Source: Oceanicola sp. | Lineage (GTDB): Bacteria > Pseudomonadota > Alphaproteobacteria > Rhodobacterales > Rhodobacteraceae | Assembly: GCA_017792405.1 (NCBI GenBank) | Contig: CP051231.1 | Span: 2,180,192 to 2,224,755, forward strand | DNA: 44,564 bases | Direction: 5' to 3' | In this document: one piece after another, positions 18,802 through 26,175 of the stretch | Layout of the letters: every line of letters begins with the position of its first letter | How positions within the stretch are numbered: position 1 is the stretch's first letter | The notes under the pieces: generated by a model | Databases searched by the model: none | Told to the model about the DNA's origin: nothing | The model's input: the letters and a program-made list of their open reading frames with translations, nothing else | Position numbers and translations under genes: made by a program

Positions 18802-19404
18802 GTGGGGGACTCCTCTCAAAAGACGGTCATTGCCGGCACCACCGACACCCCGAAACGCAAAAACCTGCGTTTCGAGGTGGCACAGGAGCTGTATGACGCG
18901 ATCCCCGAGATCGAAGAGGACGTGACCGCACGTCCCAACGGTCATTCCTCGGTTGATTTCATCGGTGCACTGGCCGAGGGCGACACGCCCGAAGAGGCCT
19001 TGACCTATTGCGCCTATGTCCTGCCCCGCCGGTTTGCCGTGTGGTGGGGGCATGAATGCCTCAAGAAGATCGAAGACAAGCTGGAGCAGGCCGATCTCGA
19101 CATGCTGGCGCTGGCCGCCACATGGGTCGGCGACCCCGATGAAGACAAGCGCTACAAGGCGCTCGATGCGGCGATGGAGGCCAAGGTCAAATCCCCCGGC
19201 GTCTGGGTCGCCCTCGGGGCGGGCTGGTCCTCCGGCTCGATGGCTGGGCCGGAAGTGCCGCCGGTGCCGCCTCCCCCCTTCCTGACGGCCCGCGCGGTGA
19301 ACGCCGGGCTGCTCTCTGCCCTTGCCCGGTTCGATATTGCGACCCGCGGCGAGCATCTGCAGCGCTTCGTGCGCATGGCACTCCTGCTCACCGAAGAGGG
19401 CTGA
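18802..19404 (+). CDS. DUF6931-like T6SS-associated protein
   Basis: 200 residues from a GTG start with GGAAGGA 8 nt upstream, 20 bp after vgrG. It is acidic and helical with no signal peptide or membrane segment. A central block 'CAYVLPRRFAVWWGHECL' (about 71-88) resembles the LPxRxAVWWA-type core of the uncharacterised DUF6931 proteins found next to vgrG in alphaproteobacterial T6SS loci; this assignment is from memory. The N-terminus carries SQKTVIAG (Thr8), nearly the same as SQKTVIGG in the TssL leader, which suggests that both bind a common partner such as Fha. Its place directly behind vgrG is where adaptors or effector chaperones are usually encoded, so a cytoplasmic VgrG-loading or regulatory role is plausible but unproven. 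It does not look like a toxin: no catalytic motif was recognised. Confidence 0.8.
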   Translation: MGDSSQKTVIAGTTDTPKRKNLRFEVAQELYDAIPEIEEDVTARPNGHSSVDFIGALAEGDTPEEALTYCAYVLPRRFAVWWGHECLKKIEDKLEQADLDMLALAATWVGDPDEDKRYKALDAAMEAKVKSPGVWVALGAGWSSGSMAGPEVPPVPPPPFLTARAVNAGLLSALARFDIATRGEHLQRFVRMALLLTEEG

Positions 19405-19912
19405 CACGCAGGCAGCGCTCCGGCGCGGCCCGCAATGGCATCAGTGCGCCAGCCGCTCAGGCTGGCATCATACGAGTTGATGGGCGTGACCCGAGCTTGC
19501 CGCCACCGCGCGGCAGGCCGGCCTCAAGCGGCACCCAAGACCGCCACCATGCAGCCGGCGCGCCCCGGTTCGAGGGAGACCTGCCGCAGACCGGGCAGGC
19601 TGGAGATGCCCGGTCAAGGCGGCCCTGGAGGCGGCGGCACGCCACCGGCCGGGCAGCGCGCCCACGCGCCCCGGGACGGGCCCGCCGCCTCCTTCACAGC
19701 TGCGCCTTCCCGCTTCACCTGTTACCTGAACCTCCCCGCGCAAGCGATTGATCCCAAAGGCGCTCTGCGCGCCGCACTGCCGTTTCTCAAATGCCGCGCA
19801 CCCGGCCTGCTCCGGGCCTGCGGGCTTGCATCAACCCCACCTGCGCCGTAACTCTAGTGGCACCATAGATTTCAAGCCTCCCGCAGGGGGCACATTCCGA
19901 GCGGCGCCGATC
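19405..19912. other. 508-bp gap with no recognisable gene
   Basis: Between the DUF6931-like gene and fha. Reading frames on both strands are Arg/Ala/Pro/Gly-rich and have no family-like features or ribosome sites, so none is called. Two hairpins are visible: a 7-bp stem with a 5-nt loop at 19448-19466, about 45 bp after the upstream stop, which may end that transcript although no U-tract follows; and a perfect 9-bp stem with a 9-nt loop at 19589-19615. The fha promoter should lie toward the right end, but no clear -35/-10 pair was found. Confidence 0.6.
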
Positions 19913-21517
19913 ATGACCCTTACCCTTCGCATCGACAATTTCCCCTCGCTCCCCGATGGCGGGCCGATCGAGTATTCGACCACCCAGGGCGGGTTCGAGA
20001 TCGGGCGCGACCCGGCGATGGATTGGACCCTGCCCGACCCCAACCGCTTCGTGTCGTCCTGCCACGCCGAAATCCGCTACGAGAACGGCGCCTACTGGCT
20101 CTATGACGTGTCGACCAACGGCACCTTCGTGAACGGCGCCTCGATGCGGGTGAAGAGCCCCTACCAGCTGCAATCGGGCGACAAGCTCCAGATCGGCCAC
20201 TACCTCGTGGTGGCGCAGGTCGCCGCCGCGCAAGAGGCCGCGGCCCCCGCCTATCAGACCCCGGCGCCCGCGCAGCCCGGCCCCTCGGGCTTCGATACAC
20301 CACCCTCCGGCGGTGGCGGCGGTGGCGACATCTGGTCTGTTGGCGGCAGCGCCGCCCCGCCCAGCCAGGGCGACTTTACCTCCCGTTCCGGGGCCGAGCG
20401 CCTGCCCGACTTCGGCGATCAGCACATCGACCTGCCCGATTTCGGCGGCAGCGAAACCGGCACGCCCCCGCCCCCCGCCGCAGGTGGCGGCAGCGCCTCG
20501 CCCTTCGGGGCCGCGCCCGCGCCCTCCGCGCGGCCGCAAAGCCCGCCTCCGCCGCAACCCAGCGCCGAAGAGAGCGCTTCGCCCTTCGGTGGGGCCCCGC
20601 CGCCGCCGCAAGCACCCGAGCCGGCGCAGGCTGAAACCACCGGTTCGCCCTTCGGCCCCGGTCCTTCGGCAGATGCGCCCTCCGCGCCGCCGCCGCAGCA
20701 GCAACCGCCCGAAACCACCGGCTCGCCCTTTGGCCCCGGCCCCTCCGCCGCGCCGTCGCAGCCGCCACAACCGCAGCCTGCCCCGCCGCAGCAATCCCAA
20801 CCGCCGCAGCCCGCGCCTCCGCCGCAGCAACCGGCCGCAGCGCCGCCGGTGAGCCCCACCGCGCCCGCCGCCGAGGCCTTTGCCGCCCCGCCGGTGCAGG
20901 CCCCCTCCGCCCCGCCGCCCAAGGCCGGGTCGGTCGGCGATGCCTCCGGCCTTCTGGCCGCCATCGCCGATGGTGCCGGGATCAACCCCAAGGCCTTCGA
21001 AGGCCCCGATCCTGGCGCCGTGGCCCATGAGATTGGCCGCGCCCTGCGGATCATGGTCGGTGAACTGGGCGGCCTGCTGAAGGCCCGCGCCGCCACCAAG
21101 CAGAGCCTCAAATCCGGCTCCCGCACGATGATCGGCGCCGATGCCAACAACCCGCTGAAGTTCATGCCCTCCGCCGAGGAGCAGCTCGAGGTCATGTTCG
21201 GCGCAGGCCGTCAGGGCTACATGCGCGGCTCCGAAACGGTGCAGAAGAGCTTCAACGACATCAAGATGCACCAATATGCCGTCCACGCCGCGCTCCAGCC
21301 CGCGCTGGCCCGCCTGCTGGAAGACATGAGCCCCGAGTCTGTCGAGGATAAGGTCGATGCAGGGCGGTTCTCGTCCAAGGACGCCCGCGCATGGCAAATC
21401 TACGTCGAGCGCTGGGATGCCAAGACGCACCCCTACGACAACGGCATGCTCGACGTGTTCCTCGCCTACTTCTCCGAGAGCTACGACGACGTCATGGAAC
21501 AGACCGAAAATCAGTAA
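19913..21517 (+). CDS. tagH: Fha/TagH, FHA-domain T6SS regulator
   Basis: 534 residues from the ATG at 19913, chosen because it begins immediately before the FHA fold; the frame is open further upstream but without domain content. The FHA domain (about 1-105) has GR at 31-32, SSCH at 48-51 and STNGTFVNG at 67-75, the residues that read phosphothreonine. Residues about 105-385 are a Pro/Gln/Ala-rich linker with four SPFG motifs and two LPDFG motifs. The C-terminal about 150 residues form the helical TagH-type domain ('LLAAIADGAGINPKAFEG', 'FMPSAEEQLEVMFG'). Fha proteins sit in the cytoplasm at the TssL/TssM complex and transmit PpkA-dependent activation; TagF opposes this. Part of the linker (GGGDIW...PSQG at about 136-153) is collinear with a segment of the TssL leader. 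Confidence 0.95.
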   Translation: MTLTLRIDNFPSLPDGGPIEYSTTQGGFEIGRDPAMDWTLPDPNRFVSSCHAEIRYENGAYWLYDVSTNGTFVNGASMRVKSPYQLQSGDKLQIGHYLVVAQVAAAQEAAAPAYQTPAPAQPGPSGFDTPPSGGGGGGDIWSVGGSAAPPSQGDFTSRSGAERLPDFGDQHIDLPDFGGSETGTPPPPAAGGGSASPFGAAPAPSARPQSPPPPQPSAEESASPFGGAPPPPQAPEPAQAETTGSPFGPGPSADAPSAPPPQQQPPETTGSPFGPGPSAAPSQPPQPQPAPPQQSQPPQPAPPPQQPAAAPPVSPTAPAAEAFAAPPVQAPSAPPPKAGSVGDASGLLAAIADGAGINPKAFEGPDPGAVAHEIGRALRIMVGELGGLLKARAATKQSLKSGSRTMIGADANNPLKFMPSAEEQLEVMFGAGRQGYMRGSETVQKSFNDIKMHQYAVHAALQPALARLLEDMSPESVEDKVDAGRFSSKDARAWQIYVERWDAKTHPYDNGMLDVFLAYFSESYDDVMEQTENQ

Positions 21518-21575
21518 CTTCGGCCTCTCGCGAGCGGCGTTTCTAGCCGCTCCGGCCAACGTGACAAAACCGTTA

Positions 21576-21620
21576 AATTCAGGGCCTTTCCTTGACAAAA
21601 TGGCCCTGAATTCATAGGTT
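21576..21620 (+). promoter_or_regulatory. Sigma-70-type promoter of the ompA-like gene overlapped by an inverted repeat
   Basis: TTGACA at 21592-21597 and TAGGTT at 21615-21620 are 17 bp apart, 35 bp before the ompA-like start codon. A perfect 11-bp inverted repeat (AATTCAGGGCC at 21576-21586, GGCCCTGAATT at 21602-21612) brackets the -35 and fills the -35/-10 spacer. The repeat starts 59 bp after the fha stop, but lacks a U-tract, so an operator is favoured over a terminator. Confidence 0.45.
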
Positions 21621-21654
21621 GACGCTACGGATTTTGACACAAACGGTGATTTCA

Positions 21655-22170
21655 ATGCGCAACCTGCTCCTCTCTTCTGCTCTGGTGGCAGCCTCCGCGC
21701 TTGCTGCGAGCGCCCAGTCCTCCACCCCCTACTCCGCCGACGATGTCGCGAACTTTCTCGTCGACAGCGCCGACCTGGGCCTGAACCGCGGCATCTGCAT
21801 CGGCACCGCCGAAGAATGTGCCCCGCCCAAGCCCAAGGGCATGGACATGATGATCAACTTCGAACTCGACAGCGCCGAGCTGACCGACCAGGCGAAAGAG
21901 ACCCTCGCCGTGGTGGCTCAGGCCTTTGAAGACGAGCGCCTCAAAAAGGCCCGCTTCATGATCGAGGGCCACACCGATGCGCGCGGCACCGAAAAGTACA
22001 ACGGCAACCTCTCCGAGGACCGAGCCGCCGCCGTTCAGGCCTACCTCGTGAGCCTCGGCGTGACCGAAGAGCGGCTCTCGGCCATGGGCTTCGGCGAGAC
22101 CACCCCCCGGACCGACGATCCGATGGACCCGGAGAACCGCCGCGTCGAATTGCGGATCGATCTTCAGTAA
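21655..22170 (+). CDS. OmpA-family periplasmic peptidoglycan-binding protein
   Basis: 171 residues from the ATG at 21655, chosen because it starts the signal peptide (MRNLLLSSALVAASALAASA, cleavage about residue 20). There is no lipobox cysteine at the cleavage site, so it should be soluble in the periplasm. After a 45-residue linker with one Cys pair (C48, C55) comes an OmpA-like domain with INFELDSAEL at 67-76, GHTDARG at 105-111 and NRRVEL at 161-166, the usual peptidoglycan-contact motifs. Its place between fha and tssA suggests a role in anchoring the T6SS in the cell wall, perhaps with or in place of TssJ. That role is an inference, since TssL here already carries an OmpA domain. It appears to have its own promoter and terminator. 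Confidence 0.9.
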   Translation: MRNLLLSSALVAASALAASAQSSTPYSADDVANFLVDSADLGLNRGICIGTAEECAPPKPKGMDMMINFELDSAELTDQAKETLAVVAQAFEDERLKKARFMIEGHTDARGTEKYNGNLSEDRAAAVQAYLVSLGVTEERLSAMGFGETTPRTDDPMDPENRRVELRIDLQ

Positions 22171-22218
22171 AAGCGCGGGCCGTTATCGCGCGGGCCATGC
22201 CGCAGCGTCACAGTTCAG

Positions 22219-22250
22219 CGCCGTCCCGCCACCGGGGCGGCGTTTCTTTA
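22219..22250 (+). terminator. Rho-independent terminator after the ompA-like gene
   Basis: A 10-bp stem (22219-22228 with 22233-22242, one G-U pair) and a 4-nt loop are followed by TTTCTTT. It lies about 50 bp after the stop and separates this gene from tssA. Confidence 0.85.
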
Positions 22251-22255
22251 TGGTG

Positions 22256-22290
22256 AAAATTTCGTTTAACCGGCCGCGTGCCGAAATTTT
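22256..22290. promoter_or_regulatory. AT-rich inverted repeat upstream of tssA
   Basis: AAAATTTCG at 22256-22264 and CGAAATTTT at 22282-22290 form a perfect 9-bp inverted repeat with a 17-nt spacer, just after the ompA terminator and about 115 bp before tssA. It stands out as AT-rich in GC-rich DNA, so it may be part of the tssA promoter/operator. No confident -35/-10 pair was fixed. Confidence 0.35.
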
Positions 22291-22403
22291 TTGAGTGACC
22301 TCCGGGTCTTATCGGGTCAGTATCGCCGCCGAACGATGCAGGGTTCCCCGCGAGGGCGCCCCGATTTAAGGCCCACTCAACGGGAAGCCCCACGGGAACA
22401 CAG

Positions 22404-23768
22404 ATGCGCTACGACAACCTCTTCGAGCCGATTTCCGAAGATCAGCCCTGCGGCCCCGACCTGCTGCTCGAAGACGACGACGATTACATCGAGTATTACT
22501 TCGAGGCGATCGACAAGGTGCCCATGCGCTACATCGTCAGCGCAGAGACGGGCGAGGTCTTCGACCGCAAGAACATCGACATCAAGAAAGAAGTCGCGGC
22601 GATGGACAAGCTGTTGGAGCGCACCCGCTGCCTCCGCTTGCTGTCGCTTCAGGCCCAGTTCCAGATCCTCTCCGGGCGCATCGTCGGCTTTTCCGACTGC
22701 GTTCAGGCCATGCAGGGCCTGCTGGAGCGCTACTGGGCCGATGTGAACCCCAAGATCGACGAGGGCGACGCCACCGAGCGCCGCAACGCGATCGAACTGC
22801 TCAACGAGATGGGCCAGGTGGTCATGCCGCTGGAGCACGCCCCCCTGCTGGAAGACCGCCGCGCGGGCCGCTTCGCCTTCCGCGACTACCAGCTGGCGAC
22901 CGGCGCCAAGGAGCCCCGCGGCACCGAGAAGGCCGCCGCAGATGCGGGCGCGATCATGACCGCCCTGCAAAGCGCCGACAATGCTGGCGAGGTCGACAAG
23001 ATCTATGCCGCGCTGACCGGCGCGCAGGCCGCCTGCGCCGCGATGAAGAGCGCGTGCATGGTGGCCGACAGCGGCGCCTTCGCACCCCAGTTCGACAATC
23101 TCGAGGAAGTGCTGCGCGAGATGCTCCAGCTCTTCAACGAGGCCCGCCCCGACCTTGCCGGCAGCGGTGCCGATGATGCCGCCGGAGCCGAAGAGGGCGC
23201 CGAAGGCGAAATGGCCGGTGGCGAAGAGGGCGGCGCCCCCGTGGCCGTCTCCGGTGCCGGCGCCCGCGTGTCGTCCGGCCCGCCTGTCATGGTCGGCCCG
23301 GTGCCCAACCACGCCACCGCCAAGGCCGCGCTTGAGGCGATCGAGGCCTACTTTGCCTCCGTCGAGCCCTCCGCCCCTGCCCTGCTCCTGATTCGTCAGG
23401 CCCAGGACCTCTTCGGCAAGCCGCTGACCGAGGCGCTGCAAACCCTGCTGCCCGGCATGTCGAACAACGCGATTGTCGATTTCGGCTCGAAGGAGGGCTT
23501 CATGCTCGACTTCGGCAAGCTGTCCCAACTCGCCTCCTACGAGATGCCGGCGGGCACCGTGCCAATCGATACCGGCCCCGCCGAACCCGTCGTCTGCGAG
23601 AACCGCGAGCAGGCCGCCGCGCTGATCTCCGCGGTCGAAAACTTCTTCCGCCAGACCGAGCCCTCCAGCCCGGTCCCGGTGCTGCTCTTCAAGGCCAAAA
23701 CCTACCTCAACCGGGATTTTTCGTCGATACTCAGTGACCTGTTCCAACACATGGACCAACCCGGCTGA
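22404..23768 (+). CDS. tssA: TssA, T6SS priming/cap protein with a duplicated C-terminal motif
   Basis: 454 residues. The ImpA N-terminal domain begins with 'LFEPISEDQPCGPDLL' and runs to about 160; a helical middle part reaches about 250, followed by an acidic Glu/Gly/Ala linker (about 252-290). The C-terminal TssA motif, centred on EPSxPxxLLxxRA, occurs twice: 'YFASVEPSAPALLLIRQAQ' at about 316-334 and 'FFRQTEPSSPVPVLLFKAK' at about 414-432. Most TssA proteins have one copy. TssA primes baseplate-associated tube and sheath polymerisation or caps the distal end. The ATG has GGGAA 6 nt upstream. A terminator separates it from the ompA-like gene, and a probable promoter precedes tssB 40-55 bp downstream, so it may be a single-gene unit. 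Confidence 0.95.
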   Translation: MRYDNLFEPISEDQPCGPDLLLEDDDDYIEYYFEAIDKVPMRYIVSAETGEVFDRKNIDIKKEVAAMDKLLERTRCLRLLSLQAQFQILSGRIVGFSDCVQAMQGLLERYWADVNPKIDEGDATERRNAIELLNEMGQVVMPLEHAPLLEDRRAGRFAFRDYQLATGAKEPRGTEKAAADAGAIMTALQSADNAGEVDKIYAALTGAQAACAAMKSACMVADSGAFAPQFDNLEEVLREMLQLFNEARPDLAGSGADDAAGAEEGAEGEMAGGEEGGAPVAVSGAGARVSSGPPVMVGPVPNHATAKAALEAIEAYFASVEPSAPALLLIRQAQDLFGKPLTEALQTLLPGMSNNAIVDFGSKEGFMLDFGKLSQLASYEMPAGTVPIDTGPAEPVVCENREQAAALISAVENFFRQTEPSSPVPVLLFKAKTYLNRDFSSILSDLFQHMDQPG

Positions 23769-23807
23769 CGCACGGTCAGCCACCCCCCTTCCGCGGGGGC
23801 AAAACAT

Positions 23808-23837
23808 TTGACAAAGCAGGGGCCACGTGGCTTCAAT
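23808..23837 (+). promoter_or_regulatory. Candidate sigma-70-type promoter for tssB
   Basis: TTGACA at 23808-23813 and TTCAAT at 23832-23837 are separated by 18 bp, 27 bp before the tssB ATG. A TGGC...TTGC pair overlaps it but its GG-to-GC distance is 8 instead of 10, so it is not read as sigma-54. Confidence 0.35.
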
Positions 23838-23863
23838 TGCTTAAGTATTAGGGAGATTTTCAC

Positions 23864-24397
23864 ATGGCTGATTCAGCAACCCGATTCATCAAACGCAACC
23901 GCCCGCCCCGGGTTCAGATCGCCTACGAAGACCCGTATGACAGCGAAAAGAACGTTGAGCTGCCCTTCGTGATGGGCGTCATGGCCGACCTCTCCGGCAA
24001 CGCCTCCGAAGTCGAGAAAGACCCGATGGCCGAGCGCAAGTTCACCCAGGTCGATACCGAAAACTTCGACGACTACATGGAGGCCGTCGCCCCCGGCGTG
24101 TCCTTCAACGTCGACAACAAGCTCGGTGACGAGGACGGCGAGAAGCTGGGCGTGTCGCTCAACTTCAAGAAGATGGCCGACCTCGACCCCGGCGAGATCG
24201 CCAAGCAGGTGCCCGCCCTCAAGAAGCTGCTGGATGCCCGCGACGAGCTGGCCAACCTCCAGCGCTATATGAACGGCAAGTCCGGCGCGCAGGACCAGCT
24301 CCGCAAGCTGCTCGACGATCCCGACCTGATGAAGTTGCTCGCCGAGAAGCGCGCCGACATCAACGATGACAACGAGGAAGGTGGCGAGGAGGCCTGA
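23864..24397 (+). CDS. tssB: TssB (VipA), small contractile-sheath subunit
   Basis: 177 residues, standard for TssB. The opening 'RFIKRNRPPRVQIAYE' and the 'ELPFVMGVMADLSG' segment (about 32-45) are the family signature, and the C-terminal third contains the helical 'LKKLLDARDELANLQRYMNGK' region that pairs with TssC. An AGGGAGA site lies upstream of the ATG. TssB and TssC polymerise as heterodimers into the cytoplasmic sheath whose contraction drives Hcp/VgrG outward; ClpV later disassembles it. tssC follows after 90 bp, which contain a strong hairpin. Confidence 0.97.
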   Translation: MADSATRFIKRNRPPRVQIAYEDPYDSEKNVELPFVMGVMADLSGNASEVEKDPMAERKFTQVDTENFDDYMEAVAPGVSFNVDNKLGDEDGEKLGVSLNFKKMADLDPGEIAKQVPALKKLLDARDELANLQRYMNGKSGAQDQLRKLLDDPDLMKLLAEKRADINDDNEEGGEEA

Positions 24398-24424
24398 GCC
24401 CCCCGCCCCGCCCCGTAACCTTGC

Positions 24425-24457
24425 GGGCGGTCGCGACCAGGCAAGGGTCGCCCGCCC
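24425..24457 (+). other. Stem-loop in the tssB-tssC junction
   Basis: GGGCGG, a 2-nt bulge, GCGACC, a 7-nt loop, GGTCGC, CCGCCC: a 12-bp stem with one bulge, in the 90-bp space between the two sheath genes. No U-tract follows. It may protect or tune the tssB and tssC messages relative to each other; this is an inference from structure alone. Confidence 0.4.
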
Positions 24458-24487
24458 GGCACCAGACCAAAGACAGGGACCAGACAC

Positions 24488-25978
24488 ATGGCAACCGAAG
24501 CCCAACAGGAAGCCGGCGCCGCAGGTGGTGAAGTCAATGAACTCGATGCCTTCTCCGCCGCGCTGAAGCAAAACTTCAAACCCCGCTCCGACACCGCCGC
24601 CACCGAGGTGGAAAACGCGGTGTCCACGCTCGTGAAGACGGCGCTGGCCGACAGCACCGTGATCAAGGAAGACATCCTCGACACCGTCGATGAGATGATC
24701 GCGGCGCTCGACGCCAAGCTGACCACGCAGGTCAACGAGATCATCCACCACGAGGGCTACCAGCAGATCGAAAGCGCATGGCGCGGGCTGCATCACATGG
24801 TGATGAACTCCGAGCCCGACGCGACCATGAAGATCAAGGTGCTGAACGTCTCCAAAAAGGAACTCGAGCGCGAGCTTCGCTCCTTCCCCGGCGCCAAGTG
24901 GGACCAGAGCCCGCTGTTCAAGCAGATCTACGAGCACGAGTTCGGCCAGCTCGGCGGCCAGCCCTACGGCGCGCTGATCGGCGACTACTACTTCGATCAC
25001 TCCGCCGCCGACGTGCGCCTGCTGCGTGACCTCGGCAAGATCGCCGCCGCCTCCATGGCACCCTTCATCTCGGCAGCCGACCCCGGCCTGCTGAACATGG
25101 ACACCTGGAACGACCTCAACAAGCCGGCCGACCTGGGCTCGATCTTCGAGACCCCGGACTACGCCGCTTGGAAGTCGCTGCGCGAGAGCGAAAACTCCCG
25201 CTACGTGGCCCTGACCGCCCCGCGCGTCATGGCTCGCGAGCCCTACGGCCAGAACAGCCTGCCGGTCGAGGCCTTCAACTTCGAAGAAGAGACCGACGGC
25301 CACGAGGGCAAGAAGTTCGCCTGGATGAACGCCTCCTACGCGATGGCGGCCAACATCGCCCGGGCGCACAAGGAGTATGGCTGGACCGTCCGCATACGCG
25401 GCGTGCAGTCGGGCGGCGAGGTGATCAACCTGCCGACCCACACCTTCGACACCGGCGACGGCTCCACCGATCAGAAGTGCCCCACCGAGATCGCCATCTC
25501 CGACCGCCGCGAGGGCGAGCTCTCCAAGGCCGGGATCATCTCTCTGGTGCACCGCAAGAACACCGACAAGGCCGCCTTCATCGGCGCCCAGTCGCTCTAC
25601 AAGCCCAAGAGCTTCGTGGATCCCGAGGCAACGGCGGCTGACAACCTCAGCTCCCGCCTGCCCTACATCTTCGCGGTGTCGCGCTTCTCGCACTACCTCA
25701 AGTGCATCGTGCGCGACCAGATCGGCTCCACCAAGGAGGAGGCCGTGCTCGAGCGCGACCTCAAGAACTGGATCGCCCAGTATATCGACGGCGACCCCAA
25801 GAACTCTTCCGAGACCGCCAAGGCCAAGCGCCCGCTCGCTGGCGCCGAGATCAAGATCGTCCCCGACGAGGAGAACCCCGGGTATTACATGGGCAAGTTC
25901 TTCCTCCGTCCGCACTTCCAGATGGAAGGCATGGACATCGGCATGAGCCTCGTCTCGCGCCTGCCCTCCGGCGGCTGA
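24488..25978 (+). CDS. tssC: TssC (VipB), large contractile-sheath subunit
   Basis: 496 residues, the normal size. Recognisable family blocks include 'IIHHEGYQQIESAWRGLHHMV' (about 84-104), the 'FGQLGGQPYGALIGDYYFDH' core, 'RVMAREPYG' and a C-terminal 'YYMGKFFLRPHFQMEGMDIGMSLVSRLP'. The N-terminus is acidic and Ala/Gly-rich. It forms the body of the sheath with TssB. The ATG is preceded by AGGGA. A hairpin follows 18 bp after the stop, then a separate promoter for hcp. Confidence 0.97.
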   Translation: MATEAQQEAGAAGGEVNELDAFSAALKQNFKPRSDTAATEVENAVSTLVKTALADSTVIKEDILDTVDEMIAALDAKLTTQVNEIIHHEGYQQIESAWRGLHHMVMNSEPDATMKIKVLNVSKKELERELRSFPGAKWDQSPLFKQIYEHEFGQLGGQPYGALIGDYYFDHSAADVRLLRDLGKIAAASMAPFISAADPGLLNMDTWNDLNKPADLGSIFETPDYAAWKSLRESENSRYVALTAPRVMAREPYGQNSLPVEAFNFEEETDGHEGKKFAWMNASYAMAANIARAHKEYGWTVRIRGVQSGGEVINLPTHTFDTGDGSTDQKCPTEIAISDRREGELSKAGIISLVHRKNTDKAAFIGAQSLYKPKSFVDPEATAADNLSSRLPYIFAVSRFSHYLKCIVRDQIGSTKEEAVLERDLKNWIAQYIDGDPKNSSETAKAKRPLAGAEIKIVPDEENPGYYMGKFFLRPHFQMEGMDIGMSLVSRLPSGG

Positions 25979-25995
25979 TCCACTTTCAAGCGTTT

Positions 25996-26019
25996 CGGGC
26001 CCTGTTTTTGCAGGGCCCG
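25996..26019 (+). terminator. Hairpin after tssC
   Basis: A perfect 9-bp GC-rich stem (25996-26004 with 26011-26019) with a TTTTTG loop, 18 bp after the tssC stop. The following bases are only weakly T-rich, so it may be a partial terminator or 3'-end stabiliser. It separates tssBC from the independently promoted hcp. Confidence 0.6.
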
Positions 26020-26129
26020 TTCGGTTCCCTCACGATTTCGTAAAAAAAATGTGTGGGGGAACCTTGCAACGGGAGGCCCCGCTTCCCATCTCAGTAAGGA
26101 CCGAGCATTACCGGTCTTTATTTTAAAAA

Positions 26130-26146
26130 CGGCAAGTTATTTGCTT
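26130..26146 (+). promoter_or_regulatory. Sigma-54 (-24/-12) promoter of hcp
   Basis: CGGCAAGTTATTTGCTT matches the RpoN consensus TGGCACG-N4-TTGCW, with GG at 26131-26132 and GC at 26143-26144 exactly 10 bp apart. Initiation would fall near 26156. That leaves a roughly 20-nt leader containing the AAGGAG ribosome site at 26162-26167 before the ATG at 26176. Sigma-54 control of hcp is known in several T6SS; the enhancer-binding protein is not in the window. Confidence 0.6.
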
Positions 26147-26175
26147 CCACAAGGTAACCACAAGGAGATCAACTA

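Noticed and set aside
19435..19851. 138-codon frame in the gap before fha
   Set aside because: Arg/Pro/Ala-rich composition, no ribosome site, no family resemblance.
23827..23841. TGGC...TTGC as a sigma-54 promoter before tssB
   Set aside because: GG to GC spacing is 8 bp, not 10; sigma-54 spacing is strict. A TTGACA-N18-TTCAAT promoter fits better.
23873..25915. 680-codon minus-strand frame over tssB and tssC
   Set aside because: It is antisense to two conserved core genes and reflects GC-rich third positions. No domain is recognisable.
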